Counted from the first letter of the stretch, positions 1 through 8,675 are shown. The stretch is 64,000 nucleotides of DNA from Caulobacter sp. (GCA_016125585.1 WGLL01000007.1:1-64000); one strand, 5' to 3'. Made by a program: numbers and translations. The notes: generated by a model not told the origin, from the sequence alone.

Positions 1-1
1 C

Positions 2-991
2 GTCGGCGACATCGACGGAACCGGCAACGCCCTGGCCAACAACATCGTCGGCAACAGCGGCAAGAACACCCTGCACGGCGGCGACGGGGTCGACACCATC
101 GATGGCGGCGACGGCAACGACTATGTCTATGGCGACGCCGACGGCGATCACCTCAGTGGCGGGTTGGGCAACGACACCGTCGATGGCGGAACCGGCAGCG
201 ACACCCTCGACGGCGGCGACGGCTCCGACAAGCTCTACGGCGGGACCGGCAATGACAGCCTGGTCGGCGGGGCCGGCAACGACAGCCTGTATGGCGGCGC
301 TGACAACGACGTCCTCGACGGCGGCGATGGCATCGACCTTCTCGACGGTGGCGCCGGCAACGACACCATGCGCGGCGGCGACGGCAACGACATCTACTAT
401 GTCGACAGCGTCGCCGACACCGTGATCGAGAACGCCAACGAAGGCTATGACATCGTCCGCAGCTCGGTGAACTGGAGCCTCGGCGCCAATGTCGAGGGGC
501 TGCAGCTTCAGGGCGTCGGCGACATCAACGGCACCGGCAACGCCCTGGCCAACAACATCCAGGGCAATGCGGGGAACAACACCCTGTCCGGCGGCGCCGG
601 CGTCGACACCCTCAACGGCAATGACGGCGCCGACATCATCATCGGCGGAACCGGCAATGACCTGCTGCGCGGCGGGGCCGGCGCCGACACCTTCACAGTC
701 CTGCAGGAGAGCGTCGGCAATCCGACCCTGGAAGTCGACGTCATCTATGACTTCTCGACCGCCGAAGGCGACCGGCTCGACCTGTCGGCCATTGACGCCA
801 ACAGCGCGCTCGGCGGCGATCAGGCCTTCACCCTGGTCGGCGCCTTCAGCCATACGGCCGGGGAGATGACCCTCAGCTTCAGCGGCGGTCAGACCCTGCT
901 GCGGCTGGATGTCGATGGCGACGGCGCCGCCGACTACCAGCTGAAGATCAACGGCGACGTCACCGGCGATAGCGCAGGCTGGCTGCTGTAG
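2..991 (+). CDS. RTX-repeat calcium-binding secreted protein, C-terminal part (5' end outside window)
   Basis: The frame is open from the left edge of the window, so only the last ~329 residues are seen. The sequence is a run of nonapeptide repeats of the GGxGxDxLx type (for example GGTGNDSLV, GGAGNDSLY), which bind calcium as a parallel beta-roll. Two copies of an NGTGNALANNI-type module interrupt the repeats. The last ~100 residues (DVIYDF... to GWLL) look like the C-terminal domain of type I-secreted proteins of the serralysin/hemolysin group. The protein is probably exported by an ABC-type (T1SS) machine. Its enzymatic or adhesive N-terminus is not visible, so the activity cannot be named. 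Confidence 0.9.
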   Translation, partial: VGDIDGTGNALANNIVGNSGKNTLHGGDGVDTIDGGDGNDYVYGDADGDHLSGGLGNDTVDGGTGSDTLDGGDGSDKLYGGTGNDSLVGGAGNDSLYGGADNDVLDGGDGIDLLDGGAGNDTMRGGDGNDIYYVDSVADTVIENANEGYDIVRSSVNWSLGANVEGLQLQGVGDINGTGNALANNIQGNAGNNTLSGGAGVDTLNGNDGADIIIGGTGNDLLRGGAGADTFTVLQESVGNPTLEVDVIYDFSTAEGDRLDLSAIDANSALGGDQAFTLVGAFSHTAGEMTLSFSGGQTLLRLDVDGDGAADYQLKINGDVTGDSAGWLL

Positions 992-1030
992 GCGTCCGCC
1001 GCGCCGGGCCCCCGGTTCTGACCAGACGAA

Positions 1031-1056
1031 AACGCCCGCCGGTGAGGGCGGGCGTT
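1031..1056 (-). terminator. Intrinsic terminator of ctrA, between convergent genes
   Basis: A perfect 10-bp stem (AACGCCCGCC / GGCGGGCGTT) encloses a 6-nt loop. On the minus strand it is followed by TTTTCG, so it best serves ctrA. It lies between ctrA and the convergent RTX gene and could also slow plus-strand transcription. Confidence 0.75.
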
Positions 1057-1077
1057 CCGTAGGTGAAGGCAGGGAAA

Positions 1078-1773
<696 letters not shown>

Positions 1774-1820
1774 TTAAGCCCTCCCCGCACACGGCGGTCT
1801 CGAAAGTCTCGCAGCGGGCG

Positions 1821-1972
1821 GAATCCTCCGCCCCTGCCTGCCGGTTAACTTGCCGACAGGCTTCTTTAAGACTGGTTAATGGTGAACGGCCGCCTTGAAG
1901 AATCGTTAGTCCGATTTGCGAATCGGGGGCAAGGGACTCCGTTAAGAAGTTGAGTCAACGCGGGGATGACTC
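1821..1972 (-). promoter_or_regulatory. ctrA upstream control region: six GANTC sites and TTAA boxes
   Basis: About 300 bp upstream of ctrA contain no convincing gene. GANTC (CcrM methylation) sites lie at 1821, 1900, 1920, 1935, 1952 and 1968. TTAA half-sites lie at 1845, 1866 and 1876; the last two are spaced by 6 nt, close to a CtrA box. In Caulobacter, ctrA is driven by a methylation-sensitive P1 promoter and a CtrA-autoactivated P2, so this layout is expected. The number of GANTC sites is notable. Exact start sites cannot be read from sequence. Confidence 0.75.
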
Positions 1973-2081
1973 TTTCGTGATCGTGCCGGGTCGCGCCGAC
2001 AATCCCTTTCAAATCAAGACCTTGCGACCGTCCGGCGACCCGCCGGGCGGCGGAGCGCGTCATTTTGGCCCGGCGCGGGCC

Positions 2082-2993
2082 TCAGGCCGGGGCGGGCATG
2101 GGGAACGCGCCCGCCCGCGACAGGGACGAGGCCGGGGTCTTGTTGATGCGGCCGCCGATCCAGCCGGCGGTCTCGATCAGCTTGTCCAGATCCAGGCCGG
2201 TCTCGAACCCGGCCCGCTCCAGCATGTAGACCAGGTCCTCGGTGCCGATGTTGCCGGTGGCGTTCGGCGCGAAGGGGCAGCCGCCGAGGCCGCCGACGGA
2301 AGCGTCAAGGATGCTGACCCCGGCCTCGACCCCGGCATAGGCGTTGGCCAGGCCGGTGTTGCGGGTGTCGTGGAAGTGCAGGCGAAGCGGGGTGTCTCCG
2401 GTCACCGACTGCACCGCCTCGACCCGGCGGCGGACGGTCCAGGGGTCGGCCACGCCGATGGTGTCGGCCAGGGCGATCTCGTCGACGTTGAGGGCGGCGC
2501 CGGCGCGGGCGATGGAGACCACCATGTCCTCGCTGACCTCGCCGTCGAAGGGACAGCCGAAGGCCACCGAAATGGTCAGGGTGATCGGCGGGCCGCCGCC
2601 GGCGCTCTTGCGGCCGGCGATGGCGGCGAGGGTGTCCAGCTGTTCGGAAACCGAGGCCCCCTGGTTGCGGATGCCGAAGCCGTCGGAGGCGCAGACCACG
2701 ACATTGGCCTCGTCGCAGGCGCCGGCCAGGCAGCGGTCCCAGCCGCGCTCGTTGAGCACCAGGCCGATGCGGGAACGGGTCTTGTCGGCGGGCAGGGCGG
2801 CCATGATCTCCTCGGCCCCGGCCATCTGCGGCACGCGGCGCGGATTGACGAAGCTGACCACCTCCTGCCGGCGCACGCCGCAGGCCTCCAGCCGGCTGAT
2901 CAGCTCGACCTTGTCGGCGACTTCCAGAATGGCCTTCTCGTTCTGCAGGCCGTCGCGGGCGCCGACCTCGACGATTTCGATGAAGCGGGTCAT
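2082..2993 (-). CDS. mvaB: Hydroxymethylglutaryl-CoA lyase
   Basis: 303-residue HMGL-like TIM-barrel enzyme. It cleaves 3-hydroxy-3-methylglutaryl-CoA to acetyl-CoA and acetoacetate, the last step of leucine breakdown. Diagnostic motifs are VEVGARDGLQNE near the N-terminus (metal and substrate site), LHFHDTRNTG, and the HMG-CoA lyase signature GLGGCPFAPNATGN with the catalytic-loop cysteine. The length matches the family. It starts 10 bp after the stop of the upstream glycosyltransferase on the same strand, so the two are probably cotranscribed although their functions differ. Confidence 0.93.
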   Translation of the reverse strand: MTRFIEIVEVGARDGLQNEKAILEVADKVELISRLEACGVRRQEVVSFVNPRRVPQMAGAEEIMAALPADKTRSRIGLVLNERGWDRCLAGACDEANVVVCASDGFGIRNQGASVSEQLDTLAAIAGRKSAGGGPPITLTISVAFGCPFDGEVSEDMVVSIARAGAALNVDEIALADTIGVADPWTVRRRVEAVQSVTGDTPLRLHFHDTRNTGLANAYAGVEAGVSILDASVGGLGGCPFAPNATGNIGTEDLVYMLERAGFETGLDLDKLIETAGWIGGRINKTPASSLSRAGAFPMPAPA

Positions 2994-3003
2994 GGCAAGC
3001 GGC

Positions 3004-4755
3004 TCATGGCGTCTCGTCCTGTTTCTCCGGCCCGCGCTTGAGCGGGGTGCGGGAGGCCGGGGTGGCGGCGGCGGGCTGGCTGACCAGGTCGGTGGCGCGC
3101 GGCACGCCGCGATAGAAGGTCAGGTCCAGGTCCTTGCCCGTGCTGTAGTTGATGCCCTTCAGCCGGGTGACCGGATCGATGGGCACGCCCCGAGCCTTCA
3201 TCAGGGCGAGGAAGGCCTTCTCCTCCTTCTTTTCGACAATTGCGGGGCGCCCCTCGGCCAGGGCCCGCACCGCATCCTCCGGACCGCCTAGGCCCGTGCG
3301 GGTGCCGAGGGTGAAGACCATGCTGGCCTCGGAATAGCCGTCGACCTCGACCGGACCGGGGGTGCGGCCGGCCTTGGGCGCCAGGCCGGTGCGCTCAAGC
3401 GCCATGGCGATGCGCGGCGCCGGCCAGAAGGGCTCGAGCCGGGGCGCGAACTGGCCGAAGAAGGCGGCGTGGGCCAGCACCGCCAGGGCGCCGGCCACCG
3501 CCACGGCCGAGACCGCCGCCTTGCGCAGGATCAGGATGATGGCGGTGACCCCGCTGAGCAGGAACAGACCCGCCGTGATGGCCGCCCAGGTCAGGTCCGA
3601 GGGATCGCCGAACCGGATCATCAGGGCGACGGCGGCGACCGACAGCACCCCGGCGCCAAGGGCCAGCACCGCGGCGCCGCCATAGCGGCCCCAGCGGGTC
3701 AGGGGCTCGCGCAGGGCCGCGACCATCAGCCAGAACAGGGCCGCATGGGTCGGCAGGCTGTAGTGGAACAGCTTGGTCGGCAGGAGCTCGAAGGCCAGCC
3801 AGGTGGGGATCAGCCAGCAGAGGGCGAAGCGGACGCCCGGATGGCTGCGGTATTTCCAGCCGGTGATCAGGGCCGCCGGCAGCAGGACGCAGAAGGGAAA
3901 CAGGGTCAGGGGCGAGATCAGCAGGTGATAGCCGAACGGCCCGCCGTGCCGCTCATGGCCGCCGACCAGCTTGGGCGCCAGGTCGCCGCCGATCGCCGCG
4001 CCCCAGAAGCCGCCGTCGCTGGCCACGGTGATGGCCAGGGCCCAGGGGCCGCAGACGGCCAGCACCAGGACCAGGCCCCAGCCCCAGCCGATATGCTTCA
4101 TCCAGCGGGCGTCGCGGTCCCAGGCCCAGAGGGCGGCCAGGGTCAGCAACAGGACCATGGCGATCACCGGTCCCTTGACCAGGATGCCGACGGCGATGCC
4201 AAGCCAGAGCAGCAGGCTGGTTCGCCAGCCCGCCTCGCCGACCCCCAGGGAGGCGGCGTAGATCCGCCCCAGCGCCGCCATGGCCAGGGTGACGCAGCCG
4301 GCCAGGACCGCGTCGGTCTTGGCGATGAAGGCCTCGGTCGAGAGCAGGAAGCTGGCCCCGAACATCGCCCCGGCCATCAGCCCGGCGCGGTCGCCGAACC
4401 AGGCTCGCGCGCCCCAGGCGCAGGCGGCCGCCGCCAGCATGGCCCCCAGCAGCGAGGGAATGCGGTAGGGCCAGATGTCGCGGTCCTCGACATGGCTGAG
4501 CAGGGCCACGCTGGCCGCCTGCAGCCAGTGGATGCCGACCGGCTTCTTGTCGCGCGGCTGGTCCTGGAAGTTGATGGCGACGAAGTCGCCGGTTTCCAGC
4601 ATCTGGGAGGTGGCCTGGGCGAAGCGCGACTCGTCGCGGTCCAGCGGCGGCATGGCGATCAGGCCGGGCAGGCCGGCGACAAAGGCGATCACGGCCGCGA
4701 TCAGCGGCCCGCGCCAGCCCCTGGCCAGGGCGTCCAGACGGGATTCGAGCGTCAT
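3004..4755 (-). CDS. GT-C family glycosyltransferase (ArnT/PMT-2 type), membrane
   Basis: 583-residue polytopic membrane protein with roughly a dozen hydrophobic segments starting at residues 18-35. The first periplasmic loop carries the acidic pair Asp41-Glu42 in PPLDRDESRFAQAT, the catalytic motif of GT39/GT83 enzymes that use polyprenyl-phosphate sugars. A likely role is transfer of a sugar to lipid A, a lipid or a protein on the periplasmic side. The divergent neighbour is a GT2 enzyme of the type that makes polyprenyl-phosphate sugars, so the pair plausibly supplies and consumes the same donor. The acceptor is unknown. Confidence 0.85.
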   Translation of the reverse strand: MTLESRLDALARGWRGPLIAAVIAFVAGLPGLIAMPPLDRDESRFAQATSQMLETGDFVAINFQDQPRDKKPVGIHWLQAASVALLSHVEDRDIWPYRIPSLLGAMLAAAACAWGARAWFGDRAGLMAGAMFGASFLLSTEAFIAKTDAVLAGCVTLAMAALGRIYAASLGVGEAGWRTSLLLWLGIAVGILVKGPVIAMVLLLTLAALWAWDRDARWMKHIGWGWGLVLVLAVCGPWALAITVASDGGFWGAAIGGDLAPKLVGGHERHGGPFGYHLLISPLTLFPFCVLLPAALITGWKYRSHPGVRFALCWLIPTWLAFELLPTKLFHYSLPTHAALFWLMVAALREPLTRWGRYGGAAVLALGAGVLSVAAVALMIRFGDPSDLTWAAITAGLFLLSGVTAIILILRKAAVSAVAVAGALAVLAHAAFFGQFAPRLEPFWPAPRIAMALERTGLAPKAGRTPGPVEVDGYSEASMVFTLGTRTGLGGPEDAVRALAEGRPAIVEKKEEKAFLALMKARGVPIDPVTRLKGINYSTGKDLDLTFYRGVPRATDLVSQPAAATPASRTPLKRGPEKQDETP

Positions 4756-4826
4756 GAGCGGCTAGATAGCATGTTCCACGCGTCGCCAATCCTTCCTTGC
4801 GGCCTGAATTCGGCTAATAGAGCGAC

Positions 4827-5567
4827 ATGAGCACATCGGCCCAGACCGCCGCCCCCGACTATTCCGTGGTCGTCCCCGTCTTCGACGAAGGCGAGGCCGC
4901 CCCGGTGCTGGCGCGCGAGATCGCCGCCGCCTTCGGCGGCCGCGACTATGAAATGATCTTCGTCAACGACGCCAGCCGCGACGACACCCTTGCGCGGCTG
5001 ACCGCCCTCAAGGCCGAGATCCCGCAGCTCCGGGTCCTGGCCCACCGCAAGAACAGCGGCCAGAGCCGGGCGGTGCGCAGCGGCGTGCTGGGGGCCAGGG
5101 GGGCGATCATCGTCACCCTCGACGGCGACGGCCAGAACGACCCCGCCGACGCCCCGCGCCTGGCCGAACGGCTGAAGGCGGCGCCGGAGACCCTGGCCAT
5201 GGTCGGCGGCGAGCGGGTCAAGCGCCAGGACAGCGAGGCCAAGCGCTGGGCCAGCCGCTGGGCCAACCGCATCCGCCGGCGCCTGCTGAAGGACCAGGCC
5301 AACGACACCGGCTGCGGCCTCAAGGCCTTCCGCCGCGAGGCCTTCCTGCGGCTGCCCTACTTCGATCACATCCATCGCTACCTGCCGGCCCTGATGCTGC
5401 GCGAGGGCTATGAGATCGCCTTCGAGCCGGTGAACCACCGCCACCGCGAAACCGGCGCCTCGAAATACACCAACTGGGGCCGGCTGAAGGCGTCGTTCAC
5501 CGACCTGCTGGGGGTGATGTGGCTCAACACCCGGGCGCGCAATCCGCAGGGCGTGGACGAGGTCTAG
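4827..5567 (+). CDS. Family 2 glycosyltransferase, dolichyl/undecaprenyl-phosphate sugar synthase type
   Basis: 246-residue GT-A fold enzyme. The nucleotide-sugar binding start is YSVVVPVFDEGE, the metal-binding DxD is Asp99-Gly-Asp101 in VTLDGDGQNDP, and a further conserved NDTGCGLKAFRRE block follows. There are no C-terminal membrane helices, as in soluble DPM1-type enzymes. It probably transfers a sugar from a nucleotide donor to a polyprenyl phosphate. It is divergent from the GT-C enzyme across a 71-bp shared promoter region, suggesting a common envelope-glycosylation pathway. It is the last core gene before the accessory patch. Confidence 0.88.
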   Translation: MSTSAQTAAPDYSVVVPVFDEGEAAPVLAREIAAAFGGRDYEMIFVNDASRDDTLARLTALKAEIPQLRVLAHRKNSGQSRAVRSGVLGARGAIIVTLDGDGQNDPADAPRLAERLKAAPETLAMVGGERVKRQDSEAKRWASRWANRIRRRLLKDQANDTGCGLKAFRREAFLRLPYFDHIHRYLPALMLREGYEIAFEPVNHRHRETGASKYTNWGRLKASFTDLLGVMWLNTRARNPQGVDEV

Positions 5568-5983
5568 GGTCTATCGCCGTTTGGCGTGTCGAGCCTGTCT
5601 TTCGATTATCGCGGTCAAAGCGGGGCTATCCGCCTGTACGTCTGTCTTTCGGGACAAGTTGGCCGGCCGGGCGGGTGAATCTGGATCCCGGCCGTCGCCG
5701 GGAAGGCGGGGTGGGGGACTCCGCCGGTTGTCGAAGCGGCCTGCATTATAACCCGGCGCGCCGGCCGCGAGGGGGCGGACGTTGTCGCGGAGTTTGAAAA
5801 GATTGGGAAAACTGTGCCCGGCCTGTAGGTCGAGGCGCTGGGGACGTGGGTTTCGGCGTAGATCGGGCGTAGGTCGGTTGGCGGGGATGTGGGTCAGTCA
5901 GGCAGGCGGCCGGGCTACATCGGGCGGTGGGAGGCTTGGGCCGTCTGGCGCGGTGGCGGGGCGTCCCAGGAAGGGGAAAAATA
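5568..5983. other. Gene-free left flank of the accessory patch
   Basis: I see no convincing coding region. A palindromic repeat half (CTGGATCCCGGCC ... GGGAAGGCGG) lies at 5681-5709 and resembles the intergenic repeats at 10.7 kb and 19.8-20.2 kb. Composition drops sharply to AT-rich at about 5975, just before the 18-bp palindrome and the insertion element. Confidence 0.6.
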
Positions 5984-6001
5984 AATATGTCTAGACATAT
6001 T
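5984..6001. promoter_or_regulatory. 18-bp perfect palindrome AATATGTCTAGACATATT, operator-like
   Basis: The palindrome is perfect over 18 bp and AT-rich in a GC-rich genome, typical of an operator for a dimeric regulator. Its right arm supplies most of the 8-bp target duplication (ACATATTC) of the insertion element, so the element landed at its edge. Before insertion it would have lain about 70 bp upstream of the small gene now at 8764. Confidence 0.5.
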
Positions 6002-6002
6002 C
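5995..6002. repeat. Left target-site duplication ACATATTC
   Basis: Identical to 8689-8696, directly abutting the left inverted repeat of the IS1595 element. Confidence 0.9.
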
Positions 6003-6026
6003 GGCGATTGTGTACTTGACGTACCA
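6003..6026 (+). repeat. Left terminal inverted repeat, 24 bp
   Basis: Begins GGCGATTGTG and ends GACGTACCA; exact reverse complement of 8665-8688. Confidence 0.93.
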
Positions 6027-6064
6027 ACCACAGGATATGGTCTATGACCGATAAGGCCGGCGGT

Positions 6065-6922
6065 TCACTCGGTGAATTTGAGCCCCTCCCCACCGAACCA
6101 GACGGAGGAGACGAGGCCTCGCAAGACTGGTTGGGGGCCCTTGAGCTTGTCCTCCTCCGCGAATGGCGTGAACGAGGGTACGTCCGGGACCTTTCCGAGA
6201 GTGAGCACGCGGAACGCTTCGATAACGCTCTCAACTACCTTAGCAGCGCGTTCGAGCGTTTCGATTAGCGGCTTGGCCTGAAACGGCGGCGGTATGTCGT
6301 CGCCGAAGATGGTCAGGGCGGTTATCGACCCCACGGTGACCGTATCCCCCGACTCTCCGTCGATTTTGACGTACAGCGAGCCTAGCTCAATTTGCCGATA
6401 CTCGGCCTTCACGCCCTCAGCGTTGCTGACCTTTACGTCCAGCAGCTTTGTGATGGGTCTGACCGGGATGATCAGCTTGTGCTTGTCCATGTTGTCGAGG
6501 TCATGGAGAACGCGAAGCCAAGCGTTGCCCTCCCTATGGGGGCCTATCGCTCGCAGAAGGTCACAGGCGGCCTCGCCGGCCTTTCCGAAGTTCTTGCTGA
6601 CGATGGCCTTTTCCAAGCCGTCCGCTTTGTCGGCTATTGGAAAATACACGGCATTGCCGCTTCTCCCGTTTGCCCTCGCCAGATCGACGGCCAGGTGATC
6701 CAGGCTGGACCGGAGACCATGGATGACATCGCCAAGAATTAGAGGGATCTCCATTGGATAGCCGCCCGACAAATCCAACGCGAACCCGTCTTCACGAAAG
6801 ATCAGGGGCTTGGCCAATGTCGCGTCGTAGCGAACTAGAGCCTCCTTTAGCTGCTTGATCCCACGCCGCGCCCACGCCAACTTGAAGCCAGCCGACGCAA
6901 GAGGCTCTAAGGTAATGTCCAT
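6065..6922 (-). CDS. IS cargo: uncharacterised protein with a HEPN-like RxxxxH motif
   Basis: 285 residues from the start chosen at 6922, where homologous-looking sequence begins (MDITLEPLAS); an in-frame extension to 7126 is possible but reads unlike protein. The conserved-looking core is IHGLRSSLDHLAVDLAR at residues 68-84, with Arg71 and His76 giving the R-x4-H pattern of HEPN ribonucleases. A second block, LHDLDNMDKHKLIIPV, lies at 139-154. Such RSxLDHLA ... LDNxDKH proteins recur in mobile elements but have no established function that I know of. RNase activity is inference from the motif. Its start codon overlaps the start of the divergent peptide gene. Confidence 0.65.
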   Translation of the reverse strand: MDITLEPLASAGFKLAWARRGIKQLKEALVRYDATLAKPLIFREDGFALDLSGGYPMEIPLILGDVIHGLRSSLDHLAVDLARANGRSGNAVYFPIADKADGLEKAIVSKNFGKAGEAACDLLRAIGPHREGNAWLRVLHDLDNMDKHKLIIPVRPITKLLDVKVSNAEGVKAEYRQIELGSLYVKIDGESGDTVTVGSITALTIFGDDIPPPFQAKPLIETLERAAKVVESVIEAFRVLTLGKVPDVPSFTPFAEEDKLKGPQPVLRGLVSSVWFGGEGLKFTE

Positions 6923-7040
6923 GGCCGAACCGACCCCCAAACCCGATGACGTGTTGCGGCGCATGCTCGCAACCCCACCGAAGCCTAAGGTGAATCCGCC
7001 GAAGAAGGAAAAGCCTAAGGGTGATAGCCCGAAGGCGTAG
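6921..7040 (+). CDS. IS cargo: 39-aa basic, proline-rich peptide, possible antitoxin of the downstream PemK/MazF
   Basis: Starts at ATG 6921, with TAAGG at 6908-6912 at proper spacing; an ATG at 6915 is too close to that site. The peptide reads DDVLRRMLATPP in its first half (short helix) and then a Lys/Pro-rich tail. Its position 39 bp upstream of a PemK/MazF-family gene is the usual antitoxin position, but it is half the length of known MazE proteins and has no visible DNA-binding fold. Its start codon overlaps the divergent HEPN-like gene start (CATG at 6920-6923). The antitoxin role is inference. Confidence 0.5.
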   Translation: MAEPTPKPDDVLRRMLATPPKPKVNPPKKEKPKGDSPKA

Positions 7041-7079
7041 TGCATCGCGCCACGGCTAACGTTCTGGTAGGCGTGGTCT

Positions 7080-7505
7080 ATGGCGATTACGTTCCACCCC
7101 GAAGCAGGGTCTATCCTTGTCTGCAACTACCAAACTGGCTTCCAAGAACCGGAGATGGTCAAGACGCGCCTCTGCGTCGTGATCACCCCTCGCCTGCGAA
7201 AGAGAGACGGCCTTTGCACGGTGGTTCCTCTCAGCACCACGGCTCCATACCCCGCTGAGGACTACCACTGCACGGTTGCGTTTGAGCGGGAGTTGCCTCG
7301 CCCGTGGGAGGGGCAGGAGAAGTGGGCAAAATGCGACATGCTGGCCACGGTCGGCTTTCAGCGCCTTTCGCCCATCGGCGTGGGGCGGGGGCCGGGCGGC
7401 CAAAGAAAGTATATCTATCCGAAGGTTACGGCCGACGAACTGCTAGCGATCCGCAAGGGCGTCCTATGCGCCTTAACCTTTCGTGAGTTGACAGCGTACC
7501 TGTAG
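7080..7505 (+). CDS. IS cargo: PemK/MazF-family toxin-like protein
   Basis: 141 residues. The N-terminal pattern (ITFHPEAGSILVCNY ... PEMVKTRLCVVITPR) and the following LCTVVPLSTTAP match the PemK/MazF beta-barrel, including the conserved K-x-R and the VVPLS strand. The family are mRNA-cleaving toxins kept in check by a cognate antitoxin. The C-terminal half (WAKCDMLATVGFQRL ... GQRKYI) fits the longer variant of the family common in mobile elements. It lies after the 39-aa peptide and converges on the transposase gene. Activity is not proven by sequence. Confidence 0.78.
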   Translation: MAITFHPEAGSILVCNYQTGFQEPEMVKTRLCVVITPRLRKRDGLCTVVPLSTTAPYPAEDYHCTVAFERELPRPWEGQEKWAKCDMLATVGFQRLSPIGVGRGPGGQRKYIYPKVTADELLAIRKGVLCALTFRELTAYL

Positions 7506-7619
7506 CGCCCCACGTTATACCCGAACCCGCTCTGCGAAAGTATCGGGCATTGAGACCACCTCACTTGATGGGGTGGCGGGCCTCAGGGGCGATGACAAGC
7601 GGCTGAGGCTGTCGAATTT

Positions 7620-7645
7620 GGGCGCGGTCCTTCGGGGCCGCGCCC
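7620..7645. terminator. Bidirectional hairpin with UUCG loop between toxin and transposase genes
   Basis: An 11-bp stem with one G-T pair (GGGCGCGGTCC / GGGCCGCGCCC) closes on a TTCG tetraloop, a very stable loop. It sits between the convergent PemK-like and transposase genes and probably terminates both transcripts. Confidence 0.6.
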
Positions 7646-7702
7646 TTGTCACATTAGCCCTTGGATTTCCAACCGCTACGGCTCTTGCGCTTCTGCCTGC
7701 CC

Positions 7703-8641
7703 TTAGGCGGCTTGAAGGCCGTCAATCCGCCGATAGGTCAGGCGCTTGCCGACGATGCCAGCAAGGGCCTTCTCCGCGCGTTGGGTGTCGTTGACGCCGT
7801 TGGCGATGCGGTGGCTGTACCTGAAATCGAACTCGCGCAAATAGCGTTGCAGGTGCTGCTCGCCGCAGTGCTGGTACACGCCGCGCATGCCGCGCTTGAA
7901 GATGGAGAAAAAGCCTTCAACGGTGTTCGTCGTGATGACGATATCCGAGTAGCGGGCGTACTCTTCCTTGCTGTGGTTGACGGCTTCATGGGCCGCCAGT
8001 TCTGCGCCGACCTTCTTGTAAAGCTGGCTCTCGTCCGTCATCAGGCGCGCTTCCTTGGCGACGTTGGCGCGGACGATATCGGTGACCTTCTGTTGGGTCA
8101 TGCGCTCGGGGATAACGGTCGAGCGGGCGGCGCCAGTGTCACGGTCCAGCAGGGTGACGATCTTCATTTTGTGGGCGCCGCCGCCAGCGCGATAATCAAC
8201 GCCTTTCTTGCGGCCGATGTAGGTCTCGTCGGCTTCCACAGCGCCACCGTCCGAACCCATTGGGGGAACGTCGGGGCCGGGGGCCATAGCCTCGCGGATG
8301 CGGTGCGACATGAACCACGCCGTCTTGTAGGTCACGTCCAGCATACGCATCAGCTGATGGCTGCTCATGCCCTTCTTGCTGGCGCACAGCAGGTGCACGG
8401 CGAGGAGCCACTTGTTCAACGGGATATGCGAGCGCTCAAACAGAGTGCCGACCGTGACCGAGAACGGCTTGCGGCAGTCGCGGCACTTGTAGACGCCGGG
8501 ACGGGTGCTCTTGCCCTTCAGCTCGACCGAGTTGTCCACCGTGCCGCAATGCGGGCAGGCCCGACCGTTCGCCCACTGAAGCTTCTCCAGGTGGGCGCGG
8601 GCCGCGTCGGCGTCGGCGAAAATGGGCGAGGTCAAGTTCAT
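7703..8641 (-). CDS. IS1595-family (ISXO2-like) transposase
   Basis: 312 residues from ATG 8641. An N-terminal zinc ribbon is formed by CPHC and CRDC pairs (about residues 30-60). The DDE catalytic core shows VEADETYIGRKKG, the LMTDESQLYKK block, and NTVEGFFSIFKRGMRGVYQH near the C-terminus. This is the ISXO2-like domain order of IS1595 transposases. The gene looks intact. Promoter elements are contributed by the right inverted repeat. Downstream of the stop, another frame continues with a lysine/arginine-rich tail (see findings). Confidence 0.93.
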   Translation of the reverse strand: MNLTSPIFADADAARAHLEKLQWANGRACPHCGTVDNSVELKGKSTRPGVYKCRDCRKPFSVTVGTLFERSHIPLNKWLLAVHLLCASKKGMSSHQLMRMLDVTYKTAWFMSHRIREAMAPGPDVPPMGSDGGAVEADETYIGRKKGVDYRAGGGAHKMKIVTLLDRDTGAARSTVIPERMTQQKVTDIVRANVAKEARLMTDESQLYKKVGAELAAHEAVNHSKEEYARYSDIVITTNTVEGFFSIFKRGMRGVYQHCGEQHLQRYLREFDFRYSHRIANGVNDTQRAEKALAGIVGKRLTYRRIDGLQAA

Positions 8642-8647
8642 AGCCAC

Positions 8648-8675
8648 ACACTAGCGATTGTGCGTGGTACGTCAA
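8648..8675 (-). promoter_or_regulatory. Transposase promoter overlapping the right inverted repeat
   Basis: On the minus strand TTGACG (8675-8670) lies inside the inverted repeat and TAGTGT (8653-8648) follows after 16 nt. Transcription would start about at the ATG (8641), giving a leaderless mRNA; no ribosome-binding site is visible. Confidence 0.5.

Noticed and set aside
1950-3041. Long plus-strand open frame of 363 residues opposite the HMG-CoA lyase gene
   Set aside because: It is the mirror of the mvaB coding frame (Gly/Val/Asp-rich low-complexity) and has no protein-like motifs; the minus-strand gene has family signatures.
6044-6268. Plus-strand 74-aa frame at the left end of the element
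   Set aside because: It overlaps the minus-strand HEPN-like gene, whose frame has conserved-looking blocks; no independent support.
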